Shown here in pieces: positions 24,425 through 36,236 of a DNA stretch of 64,000 bases. The notes beneath the pieces were generated by a model. The model made no database searches. It had not been told where the DNA came from and worked only from the letters and a program-made list of their open reading frames with translations. The DNA lies in assembly GCA_028583415.1 (NCBI GenBank), contig CM053276.1, positions 113,679,502-113,743,501 on the forward strand, given 5' to 3'. Source of the DNA: Protea cynaroides (Eukaryota; Streptophyta; Magnoliopsida; Proteales; Proteaceae). The position numbers were made by a program, and so were the translations under genes. Numbering within the stretch: position 1 is the stretch's first letter; every line of letters begins with the position of its first letter.

Positions 24425-26276
24425 ACTCTCACAGCCTTGAACGAACTACGTTATACCTGATTTCTAGGACCTCTGGAATACATAGGCAATTTGAGAGAAT
24501 TCTCAAATACGGTACTACAGCCCACAGATCATCAAATTCGTTCTGAACCATCCATCAAGCATAAATTTCAACTTAAACAAAGAATCTAATTGAAACACAT
24601 GCATAATTAGCTACATCCATAAACTTTAATCACACACATCCTGTTCGAACTACATTTTTTGGACCTAATCCTCAAGAGAGAAAGCTTCAAGGGATACGTA
24701 GGCAGTTAGGGAATATTCTCAAATTCAGTCCAAGACCAAATCATCTTTTGGTTCGGTTCACTGTACTATGTATACATTACTTGTTTATTTGCTTGAAGGC
24801 ATATTTGGCTGAACCCTAGGTTAGCAAAACATAACAATTTGGTTTAGGACTTCTCCCATTGAACCTAGTCATCCAGTTGACCATGCACAGTAAGAATTAG
24901 AGTCTAAGGAAAGTATAGGAGGCCAATCTTGATCGGGCAGTTTGCGTGCCTAGCACCTTCCCAAAACCGTACCCTAAATACTTACCTGATCTCTTGCAGA
25001 CTAATGAACCGATCTAATGAGTTATGAGTCAATAGAAGTCTTACCCTATGATGAGACTACATTTTTAGAGGTCCTACACCTTAATCTAGGTGGCGACTCC
25101 AACAACATATTCCTTGGTCATTCGAGGAGGGTGAATCACCCCTCATTGTCCTCACAGGTGGATATAGTTGGAGATGAGGGAGGACAATGACGAGGGAGGA
25201 GAAAGGAGACGAGAAGAAAGGAATTTCATTCATAAATCTATCTATGATCCAATTCCACCCTTAGCTAATTGCATGCATCCAGGACTCGGAGGCTGTGCCA
25301 CCTTCTACTTAAGAGAATTTGAGAAGAATCAAGGTTTCCCTTGAACTCATCTTATTTATAGACCAGAGAATACATAAGTCCTAACCATACTAAGAGCTAA
25401 ACTAACTCATTATCAGACCCCAAGTGGGAAAGTAGAAAATGTTACAATCTGGGTAATGGTCAGATATGTTAAATGATGAATATACATCCCAAATAGCAAT
25501 TCTAAAGATCTGGGAACCAAAACTCAGGCAGCTAAATTGTCTAAGAATCTGATGCCAAAAAGATCTTATATTTGCGGAGCTAAATTCCATTTTTCCTCTT
25601 CAAGCTGCAGCAAGTTAGAACTTTTCGGAGGTTGTAGAAGAGTCGTCTGAGGTTGCAGAGCTTGGAGGTTGTGAGAATGGGAGATGGTGGGATTCCATTT
25701 TTGAAATGGGTTTCTTCTTCTTCACAATTTCATTCGTGAAGCAGTTTCTATAATACATCCCATCTCACAATCAGTCTTAACTGTTGCTTTAGTAAAGACT
25801 ATTGGAAGAATTGGTCGCCACCTATCGTAGATCGAGCAGACACTGGACGATATCCAGTTCAACTTCAACTTGAGACGAACTAAATCCCTCTCCTTCACCC
25901 TCAAAATTCAAATTTTTCACGCCTCAAACAAATTTAGAAATTCATAAAAAATATTACAAAATTAAGAGAAGAGATAGTCTCTTAGATTGCCTTTGGTAAT
26001 GTTCTTGCTCTAAACCGGTGTTCATTTCAAAAGAATGTCATTTCTTGTTTCTGTGCTGGAACAGTGTTCTTTGGCTGTTCTTGAGCCTAAAAGTCTGTTT
26101 GGTAAATATGTTATAGAACTAGTCTTAGAACAAAAAAAAAAAAAAAAAGAACAGTTTGTTGTTCGGTAACTTTTTTTTCTAGAACATTTTTTTCCAAATA
26201 TTTCCAAAATTACAGAATTGCCACCAAAGCAATATCTGTCCAACTGGGTCACCATAATTGACAGTTCTATGTGATA
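24425..26276. other. Intergenic with retroelement-like remnants
   Basis: Around 24430-25150 the text resembles decayed Ty3-type LTR sequence: it contains GGTGGCGACTCCAACAA at about 25091 and CATAGGCAATTTGAGAGAATTCT-like phrases. A diverged inverted relative lies at about 31320-31480. Around 25984-26190 the phrase TTTGGTAA recurs, as in some small DNA transposons. No gene identified. Confidence 0.35.
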
Positions 26277-27782
26277 CTGGTCTCTATCATCTTACTCCAA
26301 CCTTATATCACCATAATTGTTGTTCAGTACTTTGATCTTTCTTGAATACCACATATCTTCCTTTATGAATGAAACTAATGCATACTTCCCTCATAAATTA
26401 AAAAGGCTAGTTATACTGTTCACATTAGGAATAGGAAATGTGGTGTGGTTCAGAGTTCTAGACAAAATCCTGATGCAATCCGCTGGGATCACAACAATAA
26501 TCCAGGATCAATAGATATCTATAGGACCAGAATGTAGACATAAACGATAGGTAATAAGAGAAAGCAAGAACTGGGAAAAAATAAAAAATGTCACAGTCGG
26601 TGATGATCAGATCTGAAACTATTTTTATAACTCTCCAAAGATCAAATTTTCAGTTCAGAAGCAATAACTAGCCAGTTAAGGAGAAGGACAACCTTATGTC
26701 AAGATAAGCCCTCATCCACTTCTTACTAAGTATCCCTAATGTCGGTAATGATCACAGAACCATGTACGTTGAAAGATGAACATCCATTTTGGATAACATT
26801 ATAACAATGAGGATATCCTCCAAATGAGTGATGGATTCCAGGTTGGGAGGAGGGTGACATAGATTAGGAGATGAAAGATATTCTACAGTAGAATGGTTGA
26901 GATAACTAAACTGTGGGATCATAAAAAGCCACGCCAGATCCATCTCGACAGTTAAAAAAGCTAGAGATTGGGTTTCATTTATAATTCTTCATACCAATTT
27001 ATTTCTAGTATCTCAAACGGAAATAAATAAATAACACCTTTATTGAGGTGTTGTTCATATGGTTGAGAGTGCCATTTGCAAGATTCTGATCAAGAAAAAA
27101 GCATTAAACCTTGCTCACGAAACAAAACCTGATTATCTTCCTCGCCCTGCATTTTTTAAGCCCCTTTAGTGCCTAAGCTTGTTTCTCACCCAATTTCCTA
27201 AAGTAAACTGTAATCTGGCTTTTGGTTATTATCTATGACAGAAACTTGGGGGAAGAACCAACATCTTAGGTATTCTGCTGCTGGGTTTATGAAGCTGTAT
27301 AGGTTGCCCCCCTGGCACTGTATCTTGCCTCACCCAGTTAACTGAATATCAGGATTTAGGTCCTCATCTGGGCTAGATGCCTTGGAGGACAAAGGGAAGC
27401 ACCTTTGACAAAAGCAGTCTAACCTAGTTGGAACTTGGAAGTACAAATGTTATTGGATTTTCTAAAGTTGCACCTATACTCTATAGGTCACATTGTTTCT
27501 ATTGCAAAATTGGTTTTAGCATAATTTGGTAGATAATATTCTATAATCCATTATGTTTCTGCTTTCTAGAACTCTGAACCACACCACATTTCCTATTCCT
27601 AATGTGAACAGTATAACTAGCCTTTTTAATTGATGAGGGAAGTATGCATTAGTTTGCATTCATAAAGGAAGATATGTGGTATTCAAGAAAGATCAAAGTA
27701 CCGAACAACAATTATGGTGATATAAGGTTGGAGTAAGATGATAGAGACCAGAATACCTAAGATGTTGGTTCTTCCCCCAAGT
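26277..27782. repeat. Inverted-repeat junction of the RPL31 duplication
   Basis: 27566-27752 is an inverted copy of about 26277-26463 with a few mismatches. 27749-27782 is an inverted copy of 27244-27277. The two inverted pieces share CAG at their join, and the second shares CAAGT with the start of the duplicated RPL31 block at 27778. The 1.1-kb spacer between the arms (26464-27565) has no recognisable gene. Confidence 0.85.
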
Positions 27783-30375
27783 ATCGGTTGCTGAACTGGT
27801 TGTGTGGTGGAAGAGTAAAGGCCAAATAGCACCACTGAAAAAGATATAGGAGCCTTTATTCTACATAGTGCTATCTGGCATTTGGAAAGCTCGTAATCTA
27901 AGTTGCTACGAGGAGGTCCCTCAATAAGTGCTCTTATTATTCTTTGGGTGAAAAGAAAATGCTCTGAGATCTCAATTGCAAAGCCATGTGTGATCAAGAC
28001 ACAGATGGAGTTGGAATTGGTTAGAAGCCTAAACCTACAAACAAAAAGTAGGGGTAGTTCCTCGGTAATAGAGCTTGTATGGAGGTCCCAAATGATGCTC
28101 TGGCGTAAAATCAATGTAGACGACTGCAGCATGAGCAATCCTGGTGAGTTTGCCTCGGAAGGAGTACTGTGGGACAGTTTGGGGCGTGTGCTATTGGCGC
28201 TCACAGATTACATGGGGGTGGCCAGGAATTACCATGCAGAGATGTTTGGGGTGTTGCAGGGTTTGGAAGATGGGTACAGCCTAGGGTTCAACAAAATATG
28301 GATTGAGAGTGGGGGGAGATCGGTAAATATGGATTGAGAGTGACTCAATCTCTGTAGTACAATGTTTTCAAAAACAAGACCTGCCTTGTGTTGCTTTGCA
28401 ATGTTGGAGAATTCTTATGGTAAAGCTAGTACACTGTGATATACGCTTTACTCACTGATGTAGGGAAATTAATGCTGTAGCTGATTTTTTGGCGAAAAGA
28501 GGGGCTTTCAAAAGACAGTCTGAAACATGGATGGAGCGTCCTAGATTCATAGCTGGGGAAGTTGTGTGGGATGCTTCCCACAGACCTAGATTTTGGTTTT
28601 GATCCAGTTAATCCAGTATGGTTTTGTGTTTCCTCCTGTTTGAATCCTGCTGATGGCAATGCCGAAGGTGGGTTTCTTTCAGGAGTGGATTCCCTCTAAT
28701 ATTTATTATTTCTTTTATTTCAATAAAGCTCCAACCTTTAGCAAAAAAAGTCGAAGACAAAACAAAGGGACACCTAAGACCTTAAGTAATAGAATCACTC
28801 AATCTCTAGCTTAAAATGCACGTCAACAAGATTCCCTTGATCAATGACAACCAAGCCCTAGTTGTTTGCCCCCAGTGTATCCTAAGGTGAAATTGTAGGA
28901 CCAAACACATTGGACTGACGCCTAATTGCCTAATTGTACTAATTACGTGCCCGTGCTCCCATTAAAATCAGAAAACAAACATCATGGTCTAAATCGGATA
29001 TCTAAGTGAAGATAACCAATCTGTAACTAAGAAAGAAGAACAAGATAACCAATCTGTAACTACGAAAGAAGAACAAGATAACTAATCAGTAACTACGAAA
29101 GAAGAATCAAGTAAACATTCGACACATAATTCGAATATCATACCGAGCATAACAAGGTATCATATCAACCTCGCTTAAAATACATTAATGGCAAATCAAC
29201 AAGAAGGCTTACCAGCCATGCAACCGCTTGTGGAGGTTGATGGTGTACTCCCTGCTAACGACCTCCTCCTTCCTTCCCTTCGATTTCTCCACCATTGTAA
29301 CGCGTCCTAAGATACCCCTGCAACGATACCTGGATCGAAACAACGCTTTTAATTCACAGTTTAATCATTAAACCAAATATCAATCACAAACGATAATAAT
29401 AGGGTGGAAACATAAGAACAACTCAATGAATTGCAGAACAGAGCTAAATTCCATAGAAATAAAATCAACAGCGTTTAGGTAATACTCAACGAAACGTTAA
29501 AATTATTGAGAGATCTAACTAAAGATATACGAATTCAAAAAACTCTGATCCAAAGTTGTTGCAGCGAGAATTAGAAAATACCTTCAGTGGCAGCGAGCGA
29601 AAGGGGAAGAGAGACAAGGAAAGTGATTAGGGTTTCGCTAAAAAATGAAGAGTACGAGAAATAAACCCTCTCCGCGTGGGTCGTAGGTCATTTCCCTCAA
29701 TTTTTTAATCTTGTTCATTAATGTTAAAGTAGATTCCAATCAAACGTCCTTGTTTATTAATGTTAAATTAGATTCCAATCAAACGTCGGAAATGCTAGAT
29801 TTGGTATATACTCCACTTGGTTGGAAATTACCTGATTATATACGATGATGTGGTAACCGCTAATTACTAAAATGTACTAGAACTCTACATACGAATCAAT
29901 ATACAGTACATACCCTACATGATTGGCGTATAAAGACATATTTTGGTTCCTATGATGCCTTTCCGATCAGGTGATACGGTTCATATACTCATGGTTTTAG
30001 GTCACGGATCGAAAGAATTGGCCCAGTCCGGACTCTAGATTGAGCTTGCATTGCTGGCCTGAAAGCAGCCTAGGGATTGGGATTGGGATTGGGATTGGGA
30101 TTGGCTCCATGCTGATTTAGTCTGTCCGGATCTCCACTCATATAAAATGGTTATGGGATTTTTTGGTCAAGTCAAGTCTGATTCGGGATTGATGTCGAGT
30201 CAGGTTGCCTTTCACAGTAACTCAAAAAGAAAGCCAGTCACCTAAGGAAGAAAGACTACAATCACCCAAACAGGGACTACGATCACAAAAAAAAATAGGG
30301 ATGGTCGTCCAAAAAAAGAAGGATAGTCACCCAAAAAGAGAGATCATTCACAACAAAAAAGACCATGGTCACCTA
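27778..30375 (-). pseudogene. RPL31: Truncated RPL31 duplicate (promoter, exon 1, LINE)
   Basis: This copy of 13909-16496 keeps the LINE fragment (27782-28748), the 33-bp minisatellite, the first coding exon (29295-29213, the same 27 codons starting MVEKSKGRKEEVV with the donor intact), the 5' UTR exon and the telo-box promoter. The second coding exon is absent: the homology stops inside the intron, at the inverted-repeat junction. It could still be transcribed, but the first 27 residues would be joined to unrelated sequence. It is therefore called a pseudogene fragment rather than a second RPL31. Confidence 0.85.
27782..28748 (+). mobile_element. LINE fragment, duplicated copy
   Basis: Second copy of the 13912-14865 fragment with the same RNase H remnants (NYHAEMFGVLQGLEDGY) and the same 3' UTR. 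It arrived as part of the segmental duplication, not by its own retrotransposition, because homology continues well past the poly-A into RPL31. Confidence 0.8.
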
Positions 30376-30931
30376 GAATTATTGAGAAGATAGTTTTATT
30401 TCTTTTGTCTTTCTTTTCTACCATGTCTAGTTAAGTTTTTTAATCGATTCAAGGGGAATTCAATCCGATTCGTAAAATTGTGAGACTTTGTTTTTAATTT
30501 TAATTATTTTTCTATTCAAATATCTGTATTTCTTGATTTTTCAAGTTAATGGTTGCATGATTCAGTTTATTAAGAGACCTATTAATTGATTGAGTTATGT
30601 GATTTATTGCTAACCTGAATTCATAATCCGTAATTGTTATGGTGTTCAGGAAAAATAGTAATTGAGCAGAACAATTATGATCCAAGTTTTTATTACTTGC
30701 TTAAAGAAAACATAGAATGAATTAAATAATCTGACGCTTGTTAGATTATTGTTCATCTTTAACTTCCTCCGAGAGTGTAATGCTATCAGTAAACTCATGA
30801 GGATTGCTTAATACCAATTGGTTTATTGATAAGAATTAAATTGTGTGAATGACTCAAATTAATAAAATTAGGGAAGGTAATGATTGTCTAGCTTTTTGAT
30901 AATCATTGGTTAAATATTTGAATAGAGAATA

Positions 30932-31002
<71 letters not shown>

Positions 31003-32283
31003 GTCAGTGATCAATTTGCAGCCGTAAGTAAATTTCCTTGAATCGACGTCATCTTCCATTGAATTTTTGTTACTTAATTTTGTTGTCAATTAAATTACAA
31101 AAGAAAACCCCCCTTTTTCTTGGTAAGTAGACAATTTGATTAACTAGTCTCTGTGGATCGACCTTTACATATCATTAATATTTATTGTAGGTAGAGTAAT
31201 TTATTTTTAGTTACGCTTGACACGCATTACCGTCCGATCGAAATCGATCACCTATACATTTTCTATGCTAGACTCTATCTATTAAATCGAATCAAACCAA
31301 GTGGTTTGATATCATTGAACTGAATCTGTATCCATCAGATTGCCTACGTATCACGAAATTATTCTGAAAATCAAGTTCACCATCGTAGTTTAGGTGTGAT
31401 TAAAGTTTATAGATGTGATTTATGCTTGTGCATGATTAAGTTCATTGTTCAAGTTGAAGTTTATGCTTGAAAGGCTGAGAAACCCTATGGATTAGTATCT
31501 GGATAGTCCATACGAACTGATAGATAGTCCTAGTGGATCTAAGAATGGATAACCCTTTTCTGGGTCTGAATATGGATAACCCTATTTAGGTCAAAATATG
31601 GATAACCCTTTTTGGATTGGAATGTGGATAACCTTTTCTGGGTCAAAATATGGATGGATATCCTAGTCGATCTATGGATAGTCCGAGTAGACTAAGGTGT
31701 GGATTCGAATTTGAGATTCTCCCAAAAAGCCTACGTATCATAGGGTTTGCCCTAGGAATCAGAATCTGCGTAGTTTGAAATGATGGGTGGATATCTAAGT
31801 GGATCTATGGATAGTCCGAGTGGACTACGATATGGATTCGAATTTGAGATTCTCCAAAATAGCCTACGTATCCTAAGATTTACCCTAAGAATCAGAATCC
31901 ACGTATTTCGAGGTGATTGAAATAACCTGTTCTAGGTTAATGATTGAGAACCTATTTTAGGTTTAGGGTTTAGAACCTATTTTATGTTTAGGATTGAGAA
32001 CCTATTCTAGGTTTAGGGTTTACTGAGAGGTGGAAATCGTCCTGAGCTACCCTTTTCATTCTAAGTTCTAATTTTGAAAGGTTTGGCAAAGCATTCTCTT
32101 TTTTTATTAAGATTTTTATTATTTTCCATTATGCCCTTCCCAAGAATGTGAGTGCCTAAATGTACGTCCACACGCCTAGATTGTCTTATAGAAGTGTGTG
32201 TATATGGCAGTTCAATTAAGGTATTGCATAAATTAAATTATTGTAAAAAATAAATATTCTATCTAAGCATGACATATAATACA
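30376..32283. repeat. Intergenic, local tandem repeats and LTR-like remnants
   Basis: No gene. There is a (TA)n run at about 30931-30999. Around 31141-31260 CTCTGTGGATCGACC resembles the 3' part of Ty3-type LTRs. From 31545 to 32030 there are three small arrays: TGGATAACCCTTTT-type units (about 31545-31640), two copies of a unit of about 125 bp containing GAGATTCTCC and GCCTACGTATC (about 31671-31910), and four copies of GAACCTATTTTAGGTTTAGG-type units (about 31926-32022). Confidence 0.5.
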
Positions 32284-32654
32284 TTTATTGTAAGACCCGT
32301 GTCAATCTAACCCGGTCTTATCACCTTGAAGCAGGTTTACCCATCATGGTCGAGTCAAGTGGACCAAGGGCGTGAAGGAGATCGAGATCCCAGGTATTAA
32401 ATCGACCCAAAAATACTTAAAATAAGGGAAGGGTCGCATACCTAGCTAAGCAGGGTCGAACCTCCCAAAATAGAAAGTCAGACCCTCAGTTTTGAAGGGA
32501 GGGTTGGACAGCTTAAGACCCTAGGGTCGACGGGATCATCGACCCTCCCATCGACTCTCGGTTTCTGCCGAATATAGAAATTGGGAAATTTCTATATTTT
32601 TCGATTGGGTTCTTTCCTAATCTCAAAGGGACTTATTTTAGGATGTTCCTAGTC

Positions 32655-32662
32655 TATTTAAA
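32655..32662 (+). promoter_or_regulatory. LTR TATA box (TATTTAAA)
   Basis: TATTTAAAGGACGTCCCTAAG is conserved at the same place in the other LTRs (42350-42357 in the 3' LTR; also the copies near 49365, 61335 and 63528). A CTTTCACTCC stretch about 30 bp downstream is the probable start region, followed by a purine-rich leader. Confidence 0.65.
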
Positions 32663-32800
32663 GGACGTCCCTAAGCCACTTTCACTCCTTTCACAACCCT
32701 AATTGAATTGAGAGAAAGAGAAGAGAAGGAAAAGAGGAAGAAGAAAGGCAATGAAGAGAACTTAGCAAAAAGGAGAAGAATTTCAGAGAAAAAGAAATAT

Positions 32801-32812
32801 TCTCAGGTATGG
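32801..32812 (+). promoter_or_regulatory. Conserved splice-donor-like site in LTR
   Basis: TCTCAG/GTATGGATAC with GT at 32807-32808. The same donor recurs in the LTRs at about 42500, 61483 and 63677, and as AAG/GTATGA at about 49513. It follows the presumed transcription start by about 120 bp, so LTR transcripts could be spliced from here to an acceptor in the 3' part of the LTR or near gag. Confidence 0.45.
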
Positions 32813-34186
32813 ATACTAATTCCATGAGTTTCTACAGACCTTAGGTTAGTTAATGTTGAGAGTGTGATCTCGAAGAAACCCAAACCATCAACACATGGTT
32901 AGGTTACCATGGAAAACCATAGGAAAGTGCATGAAAGCTATCTAGGTGGGTTATACATGGTTTCAGATCATGGAATGAATGTAGAATGAAATGTAGGAGC
33001 AAGCCATAGGATCCCAAACACGAGGAATGGATTAAAAGTGGAAATTGGACCAGAGTGCACCAAGGGTCGCACCCAGGGTCGATAGGCCATCCGACCCTAG
33101 GTATTCCTGACCATCAACCCTCAGCATTTGGGAAGTCTAGAAAGAGGGAAGGGTCGATAGACCCATCGACCCTAGCATCGACCCTACCTTCGACCCTTAG
33201 TTAACAGAGTAGTTTTTAATTCTGAATAAATTCTAATTAAATTCTATCGACTTTGTTAGGTCTTCTAGCAATATAATAACGTTGTAAAGGTGATTTTAAA
33301 GCTTGAAAAAACATCTTATAGCAAGCTAAGGTGAGGAACCTTAACTCCAAACTAAATTGGTTAATAATAAACTGTTTTCTATTTCTTGAGTCCTATGCTG
33401 TGCTTGATTCTATGCGAAAATGTTTGTAATGTGCATACAGCATGCCATCCAATATTTCTATTACTTGTTCATGCATATTTACTTTATTGTTTTATAACAT
33501 GATGATGATGATGATGATAGGAATAGGCATGTGCTTGTATGTGTGTGGTTGATGTGCTTGATGCGAGCGAGTATCAGGGGAGGTGTGATGAGAACGTCAA
33601 TAAACGTTAACCTTTGGCGGGTCTCAGCACTTTAGCTCTATCTCTAACTCAAGTCTTGTGCATTGGCATCGTCGTATCGCCATTACTTTAGCAGAACTAT
33701 TATGTCGTAGAGTATCAGGGGAGGTGGTCTCGGTCCTTGTAGTCTCTGACTCTACCGGGGGGCCTTAGCTCTATCTCTATGGACATTCTGAGGGATGTTT
33801 GGGTGAGGCCTTGGATACACTGTTTGGCATTAGGATTGGTTAGTTGCGAGTCCAGTTTGCAGCCCTCGCCAACAGGGGCTTACGTGTTGGTATGACACTA
33901 TATAGCAATAAACGTAACCTTTGTTATATAATGTTCATGATTGGGTGCATGTGAGTTGACGATAAACGTGATCTTCGGGTAACGTCACACACTCGTGTAT
34001 AGAGGCGGAGTCAATAAACGCGACCTTTGGCTACCTAAACCTTTCTATTGCATACTGCAAACTTATAAACCGGACCAAAGATATAAATTGACTTTTTGCA
34101 TGCATATGTATTGTTGCATTGTTTTGGCTACTCACTGAGCCGTGTTGTGTGCTCACCCCTCGACGTCGAATATTTTTAGTTGATGA

Positions 34187-34313
34187 TGCAGGTTATACGG
34201 TTGAAGACTATATGAATGCGTCTGCGTACGGGAACGTGGCAGCGATGGAAGTTGAAGCTGAAGTGGATACACACTACTCCTCTTGCGAGTGCAACTCGTG
34301 TGTATTTGATTAG
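34187..34313 (+). CDS. Conserved short reading frame in the 5' LTR
   Basis: Starting from DDAG (34181) or from the acceptor-like ATGCAG/GTTAT at 34191, the frame reads through VEDYMNASAYGNVAAMEVE to CECNSCVFD and stops at TAG 34311-34313. Equivalent frames occur in all other LTR copies that include this region (43887-44008, 50952-51073, 62841-62962 on plus; 52852-52735, 60552-60430 and 47980-47877 on minus, the last three damaged or truncated). Differences between subfamilies fall mostly at third codon positions, which suggests past selection on the peptide. The CxCxxC ending could bind metal. No upstream ATG is shared by all copies, so it is more likely a terminal exon than an independent ORF. 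I do not recognise the family. Confidence 0.5.
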
Positions 34314-34600
34314 ATATTTTATAGGTTTCTTTATTTGGATTTATTAAAGACTTGTATTGATATTTACTTATGTCTCGGCTGATATAGAATAAATTGTTAT
34401 TTAAATTTTAGTATCACATAGATTCTCAGTTCATTTATTTACAAGATTTCCGCTATTGTGTATTTACTCTGATTATGATTACGGATGTGTGTAAGTTTGG
34501 ATAACGCGGGGATAGCCTATTTGAGATCCTGGTTGAACCGTTGGTTATTTAGCGGTTCATCACACTATTCTGGTTAGACCAGAATTGGGGTGTGACAACT

Positions 34601-34610
34601 TGGTATCAGA
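34601..34610 (+). promoter_or_regulatory. Primer-binding site
   Basis: TGGTATCAGA, 3 bp after the LTR end, complementary to the 3' end of initiator Met-tRNA apart from the distal bases. It primes minus-strand cDNA synthesis. Confidence 0.85.
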
Positions 34611-34975
34611 TCATCTCGGGCCTTGCCCGCCGAACTAACATACATTCGAGACAATTGTGAACTGATATAGGATAAAAGTAAAACAGTAATATTAACACAT
34701 TGTAAGCACCAGTGTTGTTTGAGACAAAATTTAAAAGAAAATAATACATCTATTAAAGGGGAAACAAGTTTACATACAATTAAAGAGAGAAACAAGATGT
34801 ATATACATAATAAAAGCAGAGTACAGTCCACAACCCGGACAGTTACTCTGTAGTACACGGAAAAATAAAAGTACACTCAGGAAGCTGGAGGCGAAGAAGG
34901 AGGCGGTGCCTCACGATCTCTGTCGTAGTCCTCAGCATAGACTCTAGTCAACCAGGCTATCTGAGTCTGGGTCGT

Positions 34976-36236
34976 CTATAGACTAGCTGTGAGACCGGCT
35001 ATCCTCTGATCAGTCGCACGCTGCACCTCTAGGAGCTCTCCCATCCGCACGTCTGTTGCATGCTGAGCAGCCAACAGCTCATCCACCCTCATACGCTGCG
35101 CGTCTAGCAACTCCTCCATCCTCAGATCAGATATGTGCTGAACATCCCTGATCTCCTGCAACATCTCCATCATGGCTGAAGGTGGAAGTAAAGGATCAAC
35201 CGAATGGGAAGGACCAGCCTCAGGTGCAGGAGCCGCCGCAGAAGAAGTACCAACTCCAGCCGCATGTGTAGGTGAAGGCGGTGGTATCGAGTCGACGTCC
35301 ATATACATACGATCGTCATCGTCGACCAGATCCACACGAGCTCTAGCGCAGCGGCGCGGCCTCAAAGATCGGCCATCTCGACCCGAGTGTGAGGGCGCAC
35401 CATCGCGTTCCTCTCCTCATCACTAACCTCGGCATCTCGCAGCCCCATCTTGCGAGATAGCCTCCCAATCTAGAGGCGACGAGAAGGTCTTCTCCTGGAT
35501 CTTCTCATCTACCGATCCACCCCCGGACGGGTCGGTAGCACTCGTAATCATGCGTCCATAGGGTAGATTACCCCTATGACCGGACAATGTGACACTAATC
35601 ATCGTCCGCATGATGATGTAAGGAAGGCGGACCGGGCGGGCGAAGTGCAGATGCTGTAGATCAAAAACTGGGTCAGCTGAGACACCCTCTCATAGTGCCC
35701 ACTCTGCGGGATAAGATTATGCTGGATAATCTTACAGAAGACCCATGGAGCTGGACGCAGATAACAAGCTCTCATCTACCAACGATCAGGACGGAGCAAC
35801 TGATTATCGATCTTTGTCCTCATCTCCATCTCAACAAACTGTGACTCTCCCGGCGCACAGTACACCATGGGGCCATCATAGGGAATGCCCAACAGATCGG
35901 CCAGCTGCCGATAATCAAAGGAAATGTGCACCCCCTTGACATACTGTTGATGCGCAACTCCTGACCATGCTCAACGTCATTGTAATTCCCCACCACCTGG
36001 AGATTACAATAGAACTGGCGTACCAAATCTGGACATGTGCACGCGTCGTATGTGATGACAGTGAGCCACCCCATATCACCAAATGCTCCCTCTACATTGA
36101 ACAAGGCTAACTCAGCCAAGTTTACCATGCGACCCCCTTCCACTTTCTTACGGGCATAGTCATCATACTGTGCCTCAGCTTCATTCGAACGGAAGCGAAG
36201 TGGATCACGCACTCTGGGTACCTTAGTACGAGCCAT
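34976..36236 (-). pseudogene. Antisense extra ORF in the retrotransposon leader
   Basis: The minus strand encodes a broken protein of roughly 400 codons. It starts MARTKVPRVRDPLRFRSNEA at 36236 and continues YDDYARKKVEGGRMVNLAEL, FNVEGAFGDMGWLTVITYDA and QFYCNLQVVGNYNDVEHGQE. After a frameshift near 35930 it reads VHISFDYRQLADLLGIPYDG, and later IIQHNLIPQSGHYERVSQLT. The last open part (35365-34976) is Ala/Pro-rich, then a helical stretch with repeated ELLxAQ/ELLxVQRAT units. This resembles what I remember as the putative plant transposon protein family, and extra antisense ORFs are known in plant Ty3/gypsy elements. Several frameshifts and stops disable this copy. Its function is unknown. 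Confidence 0.7.

Larger units (their letters stand above)
32289..34597 (+). repeat. 5' LTR of the Ty3/gypsy element
   Basis: Contains, in order: two GGTCG-motif clusters (about 32394-32576 and 33058-33212) flanking a TATA-type promoter and a splice-donor-like site; a GAT trinucleotide run near 33501; repeated modules (AGTATCAGGGGAGGT...TTTAGCTCTATCTCT) from about 33568; four AATAAACGT-type boxes; and a conserved short reading frame near the 3' end. Confidence 0.95.

Noticed and set aside
27778..30375. LINE 3' transduction as the cause of the RPL31 duplicate
   Set aside because: The copy extends far past the LINE poly-A and has no poly-A at its right end, and its left edge consists of inverted flank pieces, which template switching explains better.
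27778..30375. Second functional RPL31 gene
   Set aside because: The second coding exon, encoding most of the protein, is missing.
30931..30999. TA run as an origin or matrix attachment site
   Set aside because: A plain microsatellite; nothing else in the sequence supports such a function.
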